Below, in pieces: positions 12,815 to 24,720 of a stretch of 64,000 bases of DNA; within the stretch, counting starts at the first letter, position 1, and each line of letters begins with the position of its first letter. Origin of the DNA: Eupeodes corollae (Eukaryota > Arthropoda > Insecta > Diptera > Syrphidae). The position numbers were made by a program, and so were the translations under genes. The stretch lies in NCBI RefSeq assembly GCF_945859685.1, contig NC_079149.1, positions 22,417,118 to 22,481,117 on the forward strand, in the 5' to 3' direction. Below the pieces are notes generated by a model, which saw only the letters and a list, made by a program, of their open reading frames with translations, searched no databases and was not told the DNA's origin.

Positions 12815-13190
12815 CAGCATTTCTGTCTGCATAATTCGCCATTTCATTGCCTTTGATCTAGAATGCCTTGGTATTCGTTTTCTGTTTTCTGTAATTGTGC
12901 ACCTTAATTGTACCAGAGTAGGGCATCGGTTTGCCTCATTTTTTTAGACTTTTTTAATATCCCAAGGTTATCTGTCGAGATTATACTCTAACCAAAAATG
13001 TTTAAATTGCGGCTTATTCTCTAGTGTAGCTTTTTGCTTCTTAAGGTAGTTGTCCTTGCCAGACCGAAAAAGTTTCAGAATATTGTTCCCACTAGACTAC
13101 AGCATAAAAAGAGTTATCATCTTTATATGAACCATCTGTAAAAAAGACATTATCAGGATTGGCGTTTTCGATTATCTCTTGGAGTAGAAT
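12815..13190 (-). mobile_element. RNase H domain remnant of a LINE
   Basis: Minus-strand translation gives NVFFTDGSYKDDNSFYAVV (catalytic TDGS block), and about 300 bp later IKGNEMANYADR, the usual G-N-E-x-A-D end of LINE RNase H. Stops and a frameshift lie between. The RNase H presence suggests an I, R1 or Loa-like element. It directly abuts LINE-B copy 1 but need not belong to it. Confidence 0.6.
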
Positions 13191-13429
13191 TCATTCATAA
13201 AATTAAGGATCAGATTCATGAGTTTGATTTAAACTCATGTAATAAAATTAAATAGTGATAAAAATTGTTTTTGTGTACTTTTCATAAATCGTCTGCAAGT
13301 TTGCAGATTTAAATAATCTTCATAAATATGACATTAAAATATATACAAATATCGAAACTTCGTTCGCGCAGTTTCTCGATAATTCTAAAAATTGTACAAA
13401 ATACTAACAACAACATTTTTGAAGTCAAT

Positions 13430-14825
13430 ATCTTTCTTTCTTCTCAACATACTTAATCAATAAGCATTTTTGTATCAGTTTGCATATTTTTGGAGCTTTT
13501 CATTTTTGCAAAAAAAAGCTGTTAATTCAATTTTTATAAAAAATTAAGTGAAAGTTACCACTAACTAAAATACCAACAGAGAAATTTTGTATAGAATAAA
13601 GTAATTTAAAGTAAGTACCTTGGAATTATTTTCTGTAAGACAAAAATTATTTGAAGTCTAAATCTCCAACGGTCCTAGAGATATGGCCGAAGAAAAAAAT
13701 ATTCCCGAATGACTTACGAACTTACTTTATATAAAAATTACTGAATATCGAAAACAATATTTTCTGTGAAATAAAATAACTTTGAAGCCAATATTTTTAA
13801 TTTTTGAAAAGCTATTTGAGTCGAAAATCAATTTTTACCAAGTTTTATACATTTTTTTTTAGGTTTTTATTTTTTGTAACAAAACTGTTGATTCGATTTT
13901 TCTCAAAATTTGTCTTAATGTTGAAAACAATATTTCTTATAAGTAAAAATTAGTTAGAAGCTATTATCTCAAATTTTTGAAAAGATATTTAAATCGAAAA
14001 TCAATTTTTACAAACTTTTGTTAATTTTTTTCGGTTTTTAATTTTTTGTAAAAAAAAAACTGTCAATTCGATTTTTTTCAGAATTTTACTGAATGTTGAC
14101 AACAATATTTTTTGAAAGATAAAAGTACATTAAAGCCAATATCTCAAAGTTTTGAAAAGATATTTGAGTCGAACCAATTTTTACGAACTTTTATTAATTT
14201 TTTTTTTAGATTTTTATATTTTGTAAAAAATATGTCAATTCGATTTTTCTCAACATTTTTCAGAATGTAGAAAACAATATTTCTTATAAGATAAAATAAG
14301 TGCGAAGCCTAAATTTCAGGTTTTTGAAAAGATATTTGAATCGATATTCAATTGTTACCAACTTTGAGTAATGATTTTTTTTAAGATTTTTATTTTTTAT
14401 AAAAAAAACTGTCAATTCGATTTTTCTCAAAATTTTATAAAATTTCGAAAACATTATTCTCCGTTGCTCAAAATTGTTTTGGAGATGAAATCATATTTTA
14501 GTCGTTAATTTTTTTGATTTAAAAAAAACCGTTAGATAGATTTTTTTTAAAAAATATACTTCTTTGATATCACGTTACAATATATTATATAAAATTTAAT
14601 TCAAGTCTCTTGCGAATTTGGTTCGGAAGATATTTAGGGTTTACCGAAATGTTCCTCTTTTTTTTAAAATGCTATGGTAAAAAAACTTTTTCTTTAGAGC
14701 CTTTTCTGCACCTTTTTGCCTTATTATCTGTATAACGAAATTTATTTGAAATCGATATCTCTTATCTCTTCTGGTTTTTGAGCTATTGACGACGAAAAAA
14801 ACGTCGCGAACGTACGGACGTATAC
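13430..14825 (+). repeat. Repeat family X, copy 2 (both ends missing)
   Basis: The ~175-bp repeat units of family X run from about 13730 to 14825 and end at GAACGTACGGACGTATACGG, so the terminal palindrome is lost. The preceding 13430-13730 resembles the 3' part of another, more diverged X copy, which gives a head-to-tail arrangement. No coding capacity. Confidence 0.65.
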
Positions 14826-14924
14826 GGAAATTAAATTAAAAAATTAATTAAAAAATTTAAAAACTTAATAAAATATAACGGTAAAAGATTTCAGAAAGAA
14901 ACTGACATCGCCCCTTGCTGTATT

Positions 14925-15350
14925 GGCAATAGAAGACAGCATTGGGTTTTCGAGGCATTAAATTCCACGCGCTTTCTTTTTCCCTATTCCCGAATTGCTG
15001 TTTAGGTCGTAATCCAATGAGCTCCTCATATTTTGTCGTTGTAGTTCCACATCCGAAGAAGAGGGATAAGAGTTTTAAAACAAATATGAAAAGCTAAGAT
15101 TACTATCGTAAGCAAAAAAATGTATTCTTTTAGAAGTTACAGACAGAAGATCATTAGTAGGAACTAGAAAGAGTGAGTGCGAGACAAAACGGAGCCTTAG
15201 AGCCCTTGAAAAATGTGTGCCCAAAATTAAAGTTTTTAAAATTTTACAAAAGCCATTGATAGTTTACGAGGGGTGCAACTCTTTCAGAAGAAAATAAAAC
15301 AGATTGCTGCGATATTCGACCTGACAGAAAAAATTACAAAAAACAAAAGC
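14925..15350 (-). mobile_element. LINE-B fragment
   Basis: The stretch matches 18440-18660 and 42600-42830 in the same orientation (the antisense of the VPQGSVLSPT...FADDS region), including words such as CATCCGAAGAAGAGGGAT and GACAAAACGGAGCC. It has many indels and is not coding. Confidence 0.6.
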
Positions 15351-17360
15351 CAAAGTCTTGTACACTCAAAAAAAACACCCTGTTGCCACCAATGTCTTGG
15401 CAAATAATAATGACACAAAAATGTAAATAAATGTAAAGATTACATTCGAGAACTTGACTTAAATTCTTAAAAGAAAATTTAGTAATTTCATGAGGAATAT
15501 TTCATTGAACCCTTTTTAAGAAGTTTCAACTAAAAAATAATCGTTGTTCGTGGTCTTTTTATTCGTATAACTTAAAAAATTAATACAAAAAAAAGAAAAT
15601 TTCAAAACTACATTTCAAAAAAAGATTTTAATACTACGTTTGATTTTTTAAATACCATAGAAGGACATTTTGTTCATTATTCAAACTCCACATAGAAATG
15701 TTTAAAAAATCATTCGTATATATTCTCTGTCGGAAAAGTCAATTTGGATTTAATTTCTCTTAGTTTTTAACCTAATTTCTTCCAAAGTTTCTTTCTCAAA
15801 ATAAAAAAGTCGTTAAGAAAGTTTATAGATTTTTTAATTATGACAACTTAAATGGCCGCAGTTTACACTTTATTAAGATCATTTTATTGATAAGGTCTAT
15901 TTTCTAAGTACATTCTCCATTAAAGTTATAATCTTCATATTTTTTATTTAGACTATTATTACGTATACAACTTTCATCCAACTCACTTCCCAATTGACTT
16001 CCGATTCAATTGATAAGATTTGTTGTTCACAATAAATAAATAATAAATAAATTCAAGATTACAATTCTTTGAATTCCCATCGTACCCTTTCAAAAAAACT
16101 CATCAAACAGATCATTTTGAATTTAAATTTCATTCGAGTCGGTTTCGAAAGCGGATGATCTAGAATTTATAAGAGTTTTTTATTGCATTATATTTAATAA
16201 TTGACACATTACTGTTATAATAAATAAATTATAAAAATTAAAATAAAAAATACATTAAACTGTTATCTTTCAATTACAATAAGAACGAAAAAATAACTCA
16301 CAAGGATTACAAATTAAAATCACATAAGCGATTTGTTACGATTTATTGCTGTCTCAGCTGTCAATTTTTCGCATCAGACCATTGATAATAAAAATAATCT
16401 TTAAAAAATACTTGTTTTTTAGTTTTTTTTTTAACAAAAATTGTTAATGAAAATTTAATAAAATAAGAAAAAGTAAAAAATATCCTCTGCATGTCAACTG
16501 TGATAACCTTCTGATCTGATGGACAGATGCACTTTAAGAAAAAAAAATCTTGTTAATTAAGACGAATTCTAATCTTACACATAATCACATGCACCTTAAG
16601 TGAAGTTAATAATTCGCGTTTTATAAACAAAATAAAAATACATACTTAAAAAATAAAATTAAATTGCGATGGAAGGCGTCAAGATGTCGGTGGTATAGAA
16701 AATTTGTCTACTTTTGATAACAAAGTGTTGGTGTAATAATTTTGAAAAATCGACTGCAGGAGTTTAGTAATTGGTTTCGGATTTACATGATCGGGTGATT
16801 TTTTAAAATTGTGAGTATTTAATTTAAATTAGTGTTTAATTTGTACATAAAACGCTTAAAAAAAAAACAAATATTTTTCAAATTTGGCCTAAAATATTAA
16901 ATTTGCATGGATTTAGTTTGTTTACTAATTTTTAGTTAAAAAACAATCATTTCACAGTGTATTCAAATACAAAACAAACAATTCAATTTTAAACTTTAAT
17001 AAAATATTGAATTGATTTTCAAATAGAGTGAACAAATCATTTTTTTTTTCATTCCATATACGATAAAAGTTAAGTTAAGTTAAGTTAAGTTAAGTTAGTT
17101 GAGTTTTTTAAAACATTTTAAAACATGATGTGTATTCGGAACGTCAAATTTAAAAATTACGCTTGCGAGTTTGGCCAATGGCAGGCCTTGAATTAGGTTT
17201 GTCTTAGAGTCAACATTGTCTTGTGGTAAATTGATTATGCTGAATCTTTTAACATTTTAATGAGATTTGTTTTCCTCAAAAACCCTAAGTTATTTTTTAT
17301 TGTTTCCTAACATCGTAAGAGTATTTTTTTCAAATGCTTTCTAGAATTTTTTTAATATCC
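15351..17360. other. AT-rich intergenic stretch, no gene recognised
   Basis: Nothing coding is seen. An 11-nt word CTCAGCTGTCA occurs at 16353-16363 and recurs at 32640 and 62781. Confidence 0.4.
17069..17098. repeat. AAGTT pentanucleotide microsatellite
   Basis: About six perfect tandem AAGTT units followed by a broken unit. Confidence 0.9.
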
Positions 17361-17373
17361 AGTGCTAAGGGCT

Positions 17374-17635
17374 GTAGTTCCCGTAGCGTTAGTGCTTTAG
17401 ACTGTCATGCAAGGGGTCTTGGGTTCAATCCCTGCCTGTGCCACCTAACTTTTTTCACGGGTACTGCCTCTTGAGAGGAATTGACAAATCCTCCTCTCAA
17501 ATTAGCCGTTCGGATTTGGCATATAAACTGTATCTCTGACAAAATTACTCGCACAGGAATGCCTGAGAGTTGTGTCACTAGGCCCTGGTACTTCATGGAC
17601 TGTTGAGCCACCTAATTTTTATTTTTTTTGTTTCT
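17374..17635 (+). mobile_element. tRNA-derived SINE, copy 1
   Basis: The head carries a tRNA-like module: box A-like GTAGCGTTAGTGC, an anticodon-loop-like CTGTCAT and box B GGTTCAATCCCTG. A family body follows (GGTACTGCCTCTTG..., AGCCGTTCGGATT...), then a tail ending GGACTGTTGAGCCACCTAAT and a T-rich run. A perfect 13-bp target-site duplication AGTGCTAAGGGCT lies at 17361-17373 and 17636-17648, which fixes both ends. Confidence 0.9.
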
Positions 17636-17859
17636 AGTGCTAAGGGCTACAAATATATGTTTTATATTTGAAAAAATAATTTAATTTCTTTTTACAAATC
17701 CAAAACAACAAAAGTTAGAAATTTGATCATCAAATATTTTTTAAACAAAACAAGAGCTTCTTAGGAATTAAAGTTATTTGAATCGATTCATAAGCTCCTG
17801 AAAACATTTAAAGATATAATAACGGTTGTTTGGAGTATCCCATTTCGAGCAATAAAAAA

Positions 17860-19330
17860 TAAGCTCACACTCAAGGGGATATTACTACCCTTATTATGCA
17901 GAGACCCACTGCGAGCATTAGGAAAGGGAGTGAGTGAAGTCCTGAATATTGCAATAAGCTGTGTGGTAAGGCAATCCACATTCGAGATGTACGGCTTAAG
18001 AATATATATCTCTTCTTCACATTACGACCAAAATTTAGCTCCAGGGTATACTTATGAGCATTTCTAGAAGTGCGAGTATTATGGTTGAACTTTTTACGAC
18101 CATGTTCAAGGAACGTAAATGATCAAATGATGATATCTCAAACCAATCTAAATGCTCTACGTTCAATACTGTCCAAGAGGTTAAAGTAAGTTCCAGGAGC
18201 ACCAGCCGAGAAATGGTAGTTATACTCAAGCTTTGGACGTATAAAAGTCTTGTTAATAACAGCTAGGTCAGAGAGGGGAGAGAAATTTCTTGCATTGCCT
18301 TAGAAAACCTTAGGAAATTTCTTGCATCATTTCTGGCGACATTGCGTATGTGTTCGTTCCACAAGAGGTGGTTGCTGACACACATATTGACATGTTAAGT
18401 TTCATTGATGAAAGTGCCATCCATGGATATTGGCAAAACAAGACAGCATAGGGGATTCGAAGCATTAAATTCCACGCGGTTTTTTATTCCCTATTGCCCA
18501 ATTGCTATTCAGGTCGGAATTTAATGATTCTGAAAACGAATATGAAAAGCTAAGAGTACTATCGTCAGCGGAAAAATGTATGGGATTAAAAGTAGCTGAC
18601 AGAAGATCATTAATAAAAATAAGAAAGAGTGTTGGAGATAAAACAGAGCCCTGGGGCACACCACAATTTATTTTATGGACTTCAGACTTACAACCATCTA
18701 ATACTTCTTGTATTTAAATGGGCATAAAGTTTATTTCTAATCCAACGAAGGATTGTTTCATCTTAACCGAAGGCACGCATTTCCTATAAGAGGGTCTGAT
18801 GCTAAATATCAGATGCAATAACATTACTTTCTCCAAAACGATGTTAAGATTTGTTAAAATAAATCATGATATCACCAGTGAACCTATTGCTACCAAAAGC
18901 GTGCTGCCAATCATTAAGAACCTTTCAATCTTCCAGATATTTCTTGAGCTGATAATTAATTAGCGTTCCCATTGGACATTGGAAAGAAGGGACGTAAGTG
19001 CCACCGGTCAGTAATGAAAGGGCTAGGAAATTTTACCTTTTTTGGGAATTGGCTGAACAAATGCTGTTTTCCATCTACTCGGAACGAAACCCAAAGAATA
19101 CCACAGAAGAACAAGCTTATCCAGTTTTTTTTCCAGCGTTGAAAAAAACCTCTTCATAACAATAGCAGGGATACCATAAGAAATATCAGATTTATTTGTG
19201 TTATGATATCTAAGGAGTGGACAAATTTGGGTCCCATACAATCACTAACGCACTCAAGTACAGGCGGATTCATAACGCTCTCATTTAATACCAATCTGCT
19301 TAAAACCTTAATTTCAATGGTGTAGGATGT
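17860..19330 (-). mobile_element. LINE-B copy 2 (degenerate non-LTR retrotransposon)
   Basis: The minus strand at 18465-18659 encodes MPQGSVLSPTLFLIFINDLL followed by an FSADDST block corresponding to FADDS of the RT active site. 19023-19241 encodes SLGFVPSRWKTAFVQPIPKKG, the usual segment before RT motif A, just downstream of an H-K-S-A-G-like region. The order and words match 42000-43490. It has multiple stops and deletions, so it is not active. Confidence 0.75.
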
Positions 19331-19726
19331 AGAGGCTAGGAACCGCCGGAGCCACTTTTTCCGACATACGATCGGATTCTAATGCCATGTTTAATTGAAA
19401 TCATGAGTCCGACATTTTCAACGAATGCAAAGTAATTTCGTCACAAAACATTGTTGGAAACATCATTTTTTGAATATATCTCGGAAGGCCAGTTTTTGAG
19501 CAATAACTGGCAAATATACATCAGCTTGCAATAAACGTACTGATGACGTCACCAACTTAAAAACGTGGCAAACAATTTTTTTTTTACTATTTGTTTATTA
19601 TTTTCTTTGCTGACGTACCAAAATTTCCCGAACAGGTCTTTCGGACACTGGTCTTAAGCTTTGGTTGCTTATCTTCAGCTATTAAATAAGTTGGAATTTC
19701 TTCGGAAGCAGCTTCAAGTAACCATA
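19331..19726. other. Intergenic stretch with a CRE-like palindrome
   Basis: A perfect TGACGTCA palindrome lies at 19544-19551. No gene is recognised, and the site may be chance. Confidence 0.3.
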
Positions 19727-20030
19727 GTACCCGTGGCATGATGGTTAGTGCGTTGGACTGTCATGCCAGAGGTCTTGGGTTCGATCCCTGCCTATGCCAT
19801 CTAAAGTCTTTTCACGGGTACTGCCTCTTGCGAGGAATTGACAAATTCTCCAAGAGTAACTCTTGTCATGAAAAAGTGCTTTCTCAAATTAGCCGTTCGG
19901 ATTCGGCATATAAACTGTAGGTCCCCTCCATTCCTGACAACATTACTCGCACACAGGAATGGTTGAGAGTTGTAAGTCACTAGGCCCTGGTTCTCAAAGG
20001 ACTGTTGCGCCACCCAATTTATTTATTTAA
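19727..20030 (+). mobile_element. tRNA-derived SINE, copy 2 (longest)
   Basis: The complete layout is tRNA-like head (box A TGGCATGATGGTTAGTGCG, box B GGTTCGATCCCTG), body, and a 3' tail TAGGCCCTGGTTCTCAAAGG followed by ACTGTTGCGCCAC and an ATTT-repeat tail. The 3' 33 nt match the end of LINE-A at 24408-24440 at 28 positions. No clean target-site duplication was found. Confidence 0.85.
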
Positions 20031-21190
20031 TTCCGGAAAACGTTTGATATTTCTATCTATTTTTGAATTTATTTTTCTTTAAGAAAAACAAAACTTTTTG
20101 TTTCAAAAATTGAACTCAAATTATCTAGACTAGAACTGAATTTGAACTCCAAAAGATCACTAGAACGTTATGAACTAAATTAAATATAAACCATCGCGTA
20201 GTCGTTTTAGGGTACTATCAGTTTATTTACCCACATAATTCTTAAATTTCATTGCACTTTAATGATAAGATGATTTAAAAAAATTAAAAAAACGAATCTT
20301 TTTTCATCTGTCAATATTTTTCGTTGGTAATATTGAAGGTTAAAAATGTTGTGACGTTAAAAAACTCTTATCTATCTTTTGCTTTAAATATTAATTTCGA
20401 ACTCGTAACACAAATATTAATACAAGACAACGCGTGATTTTGGGGTGTGTCTTTCTAAAATTTTGTTACGTCAATTCTAACAAAAATTGTAGATGGGTTT
20501 TTCTTTATATAAAAAGATAAGGTTTTTGAATTTCAGCATAAACATAATACCATTTGTGTTTTTATTTTGTAAATGCCTTTAATTGATTGATAAATTCCTT
20601 TACCATTTATATTTTCAGTTTAAAATAATATTTTGAGGCTGTCTATTATTTTTAAGTACCGAACACAAGACCATCTTTTAAGCGTACATTTTGAGAGTAA
20701 ATACAAGAATTTGAGTTTCCAAGGGTCTACATCATCGCAAACTGTATTTTACACCACATTTTTAAAAAAATCAGAAATGAACATAATGAAAATATTTTCT
20801 TTCTGAATTCTTAACCATTTTGTAGCTTTAAATTTAAACATTGGCTTGTTATTTCATAAGAATCGACAGGTGTACATTCTAGAAACTGAACGTCACACTT
20901 GTTTGACAAATCTGTATTTCATAAAATATTGACAGGTAATCACCTGTCAGAAAAATAAAATGACAAATTTGTCAAGACAAGTTTGTCACAATTGTCAATG
21001 AAATACTGACAAATATATAAATTGTAGTTTTTTTGTCGGAAAATGCCTAACAATTGTCGACAAAATGTTGACAATTCATTCTCATGACAATTTCTAACTC
21101 TTATGTCTCTAATGGACACAGTTAAATATTCAACTTTGCTGAGTGCTGGGCCATAGAGACATTTCAGAAAACTGTAAGGCTGACGAATTC
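20031..21190. other. Intergenic stretch with a TGACA/TGTCA-rich cluster at 20865-21095
   Basis: No gene is seen. About a dozen TGACA or TGTCA words crowd into 230 bp, including the hairpin TGACAGGTAATCACCTGTCA. Confidence 0.4.
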
Positions 21191-21194
21191 ACCA

Positions 21195-22910
21195 TGAATC
21201 TTCTTCTTTATTTTCGTTTCCGGCTGCTAGTAGCAGCACTTTGACTCCTCCTGGAGCATAGGGCGGCAACCAGTTCCTTCCATCTCTCTCTATTCCTAGC
21301 ACGATACCTCAGCTGGGACCACGTCTCCAAGTTTTGGGACCGATTTCCTTCATGACAGATGATCTTCATGTTTCTCTTGGCCTTCCAGACCACCTTATTC
21401 CTTGAGGATTCCATTGAAAGCACTGCTTTGCTATGTCGTCGTCCGGCTTTTTCAATGTATGGCCAATCCAGCGCCACTTTCCCTGCGCGATACCAACCTC
21501 CACTGTTTTTTGCCCAGTCCTGAGCCACAGCTCATCGTTAGTTATGGTTTGTGGACACTGGATGTTCAGGATGTAACGTAGACAGCGGTTGACAAGAGTT
21601 TGCAACCTTCTCGAGATGTCAGCAGAGCACTTCCACGTTTCGCAGGCATATAGTAGCATGCATTTTACGTTGGTCTTAAACAACTTTAACTTGGAACGAA
21701 GCGCTATTTTTCTGGATTCCACACTTTACAAAGCATTCCGAATGCACTACGGGCTTTATTTTTTCTATTGGTGACATCCAGGTGTGTTCCACTATCGAGT
21801 GCCAAATAGCTTCCCAGATAGTTGAACTGGGTGACCTCTTCTACTGCCACTTGTCTCACAATAACCTGTTGTTGTTGGTTTTGGCAGCCCAGCCGAAGAT
21901 GTATCGTGGTTCTTATTTCCGTGCATGTCGGGGGGTCAATATTAATGCTTCTGGTAGATCTTCGTATGTCCGTTGATAATATGCATTAGCGTTTGCATTT
22001 GTATTCTGGTCATCGTTCAGCAATGTACAGAAGTGCTTCTTCCATCTCTGGAATTGATCTTGCATTGACACTAAAAGGCTACCGTTCGTGTAACGAACAG
22101 GATGGTTGACAATATTTTGTTGGCCTACAAGATCCGTAGCGATTTTGTACACCATCCTCGTGTTACCTCTTCTTGCAGCTTCCTCAGCGCTTTCTGTAAA
22201 ATTTGGCTAATCTGGTCCTCCTATTTTGTCTCACACACCTTTGCACTACCTTTTGAGCTGCTCTATACAAACTTCGCAAAACCGTTTTCCGATTAGCAAC
22301 AGCTTAATTATTTGTATTTATTTTGAGTGCTCTGCGGTGTGTAATTTTTTCCCAGGTGTCTTGAGATATCCACAAATCATTATCTCTAGATTGCCTCGGT
22401 ACCGTTTCAGATCCAGCTTCAATAAAAACTCTTTTTACCGTGCCCACAACGTCTCAATTGGAACATTTGCGTTTAACCCCTTGTCGTTAAGAGTGTTTGC
22501 AAAATCACGTAAAGTTTTTGGGTCACTAAAATCGATTGTATTTTGAACTTTTGAACTCTGCCGTAGACCGAGTTTAGTTGAGCGTAGAACGAGCTTTTGT
22601 TTTCTTCTGCTGCATCATTCGTCGGAGAGTAACACTGGATGATGTTGGACTTAAACCTTGCTGTCATTATCCTAGCCGAAACTGGTTAACATTAAGCTTT
22701 TTTATCCTTATTATTCAGCATTATAGAAACACCATTCAGCCTTTGACCGCTTCCTGTCTCAAACCTCCCCAGAATACAGCATCCACGTCCGCTTTGTTGC
22801 TGATCTCTGCCTTCCCTATCCCCTCCGCTTCGTTTCACTCAGCCCAAGAATACTCAAATTGTGTATTCGCCAGGAATGGTACAGTACATTTAAATATAAG
22901 CTCTTATCTC
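21195..22910 (-). mobile_element. LINE-D remnant, RT core deleted
   Basis: The order on the minus strand: an endonuclease region at about 22800-22473 (RFKSNIIQCYSPTNDAAEE, the usual QCYAPTN block), an inter-domain linker at 22155-21913 (GSLL...FQRWKKHFCTLLN), then the RT thumb and C-terminal part at about 21830-21208 (TQFNYLGSYLALDSGT; KLFKTNVKCMLLYACETWKC; WRWIGHTLKKPDDDIAKQ; NPQGIRWSGRPRET). The reverse transcriptase palm, including YADD, is missing between about 21913 and 21830, so this is an internal deletion. Frameshifts are also present. The architecture fits an APE-type element without RNase H; the clade is uncertain. Confidence 0.8.
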
Positions 22911-23039
22911 TAAAGGCAAATGCGACTAAATTTGAAAAACCCAAATTAACAGAAATGAAATTCAAAAGTTTTATGAGCAAGAGAAACGAAATTCACAAGT
23001 ACATAAACCTCGAACCGAATTCTGCAAAGACGAAAGTGG

Positions 23040-24455
23040 AAACATCACAGTAGGTCCACAGTCAATGCTAAGGATAAGGAAGAACAGACTGTATAGCGGC
23101 GACTACAACACCAAATTCCGATTTAAGGCAGGATAATCCATTCAATATAGAGGACGAAATTCGTCCTCCTGAATCAGACGAAGTAAGGATTGCCATGCCA
23201 AGGTTTTCAAAGCAACAGGAGATAAGTTGAATAGGAACTTGTAACAACTTTTCTGTAAGAAATGGTTGCAAGAAAGAATGACCAATAATTGGAACATCAG
23301 TATCGTTTGACCGATACTGAGAAAAGGAGAGAAATCAGTCTCCTTAGCATCGCTTACAAAATCTTCGTTGCCTTAATATGTGAACGTCTAAGGCCCATCA
23401 TCAACAACCTAATAGGTCCTTATCAGTGTGGTTCTAGACCAGGAAATTCCACAATCGATTAAATATTTACATTGCGGCAAATGCTGGAAAAAAATACAAG
23501 AACATCAATTCGACACATACCATCTTTTCATCGATTTCAAGGCCGCATATGACAGCATCTACAGGGACGAACTGGAAAGACGCATGTCTAGTTTCGGCAT
23601 CCCTGCCAAACTTGTCCGTTTGTGCATGATGACCATGGATAATTCGCTCTGCTTAGTAAAGGTTGGAAACAACTTAACCGAACCTTTCTATATCAAAAAA
23701 ATGTTTATGGATAGTACAGAGCTCCAACGTCAACACTAGGGGCACTATCTTTCAAAAGTCTTTTCAATTACTGGCATATTCTGATGACAGTCGGAAGAAC
23801 TTAGCGTGATGTCAATGGGGCCTTCGTGAGTTTTGAGGCAGAGGCGCAAAAATGGGTTTAACGGTTAAGGCAAGCAAAACAAAGTTCTTGCTGTTGTCAA
23901 GAAAGGACTTACAATACCGATGACGTCTCGGTCAAAACTTTACCATCGACAGACGTAACCTCGAGGTAGATAAGTTATTTGTCTACCTAAGCTCTGGTTT
24001 GAACCCAGAAAACATCTCTGAGATCAAACGAAGTAATAGTGCTCAAACTAACCGCGCTGTTTCTTTCGGCCTAGAAAGCAATTGAGTAGTTAAAGCCCTT
24101 CTTCGAGCAACCAAAGCATTGCTATGTAACCCCTTATCTCTCCGTGAATGAGAAAAAAGTTTTTGCGTGATCTACGGTTCCTAACTAAAAAAGATGAGTA
24201 GAGGAGAAGATATAACTTGGAGCTTAACGGGCCTTACAGCGAGGTAGAATTAACCAGAAGGATAAAAGTAAAACGACTGATATCGCTGGGTCATGTAGAA
24301 TTGTAGCGCATATAGAAACCGGCTCGGAAAACGTTCAAATCAACGCTCACAACTTGAGACATCTCCCTAGAGACCGCGCTAGATCGAGAAGTTCGTTGGG
24401 TCTGGGTTAGGCCCTAGTTCACACAGGACTGAAGCGCCACTTTAAAAAAATAAGT
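23040..24455 (+). mobile_element. LINE-A copy 1 (5'-truncated, degenerate)
   Basis: The + strand encodes pieces of RT: ISLLSIAYKIF..., NNLIGPYQCGSRPGNSTID, then LFIDFKAAYDSIYRDELERR (motif A, about 23525-23580) and LVRLCMMTMDN. The active-site block has become AYSDDSRK, where LINE-A copy 3 has GYADDIDIIG, with bases lost just after it. The C-terminal RLISLGHVE-like block lies near 24260-24300. The copy ends at TAGGCCCTAGTTCACACAGG then ACTGAAGCGCCAC (24408-24440) and an A-rich tail, the sequence shared with the SINE tail. Stops and frameshifts make it inactive. Confidence 0.8.
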
Positions 24456-24720
24456 ACTTTTAAGTTTCTTTTAAAAATCGCTTCCTCAAAAATATGGCAT
24501 GTTAGAGAACAGCAATCAATTCATGGTCAGTAGCCAGATTTAGAAGAATAGTAAAAAGTGCTGCAGCCATTTATCGTTAAATAATTTTAAAATCTTTTTA
24601 CCCAAAACTTAGCTATACTCTATTATTTTGTTTTTATTAATTTCTGTTCATAATAATTCTAATTAAAATTTATTATTTTTCTTTACAGACCTCCCGCAAA
24701 CAAAACTAACAAAATCTAAC

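Noticed and set aside
1261..14825. Regular ~175-bp spacing as a CRISPR-like array
   Set aside because: The units are long, diverged and AT-rich, and the organism is an insect. The pattern is an inner tandem repeat of a dispersed element.
19544..19551. TGACGTCA as a CREB site
   Set aside because: A single 8-mer with no gene start nearby; expected by chance at this scale.
17374..20030. tRNA-like heads as functional tRNA genes
   Set aside because: They lack a pairing acceptor stem and belong to a SINE repeated five times.
21589..22913. Plus-strand open frames of 60-110 codons
   Set aside because: They are the antisense of LINE-D; the minus strand carries recognisable endonuclease and RT-related motifs.
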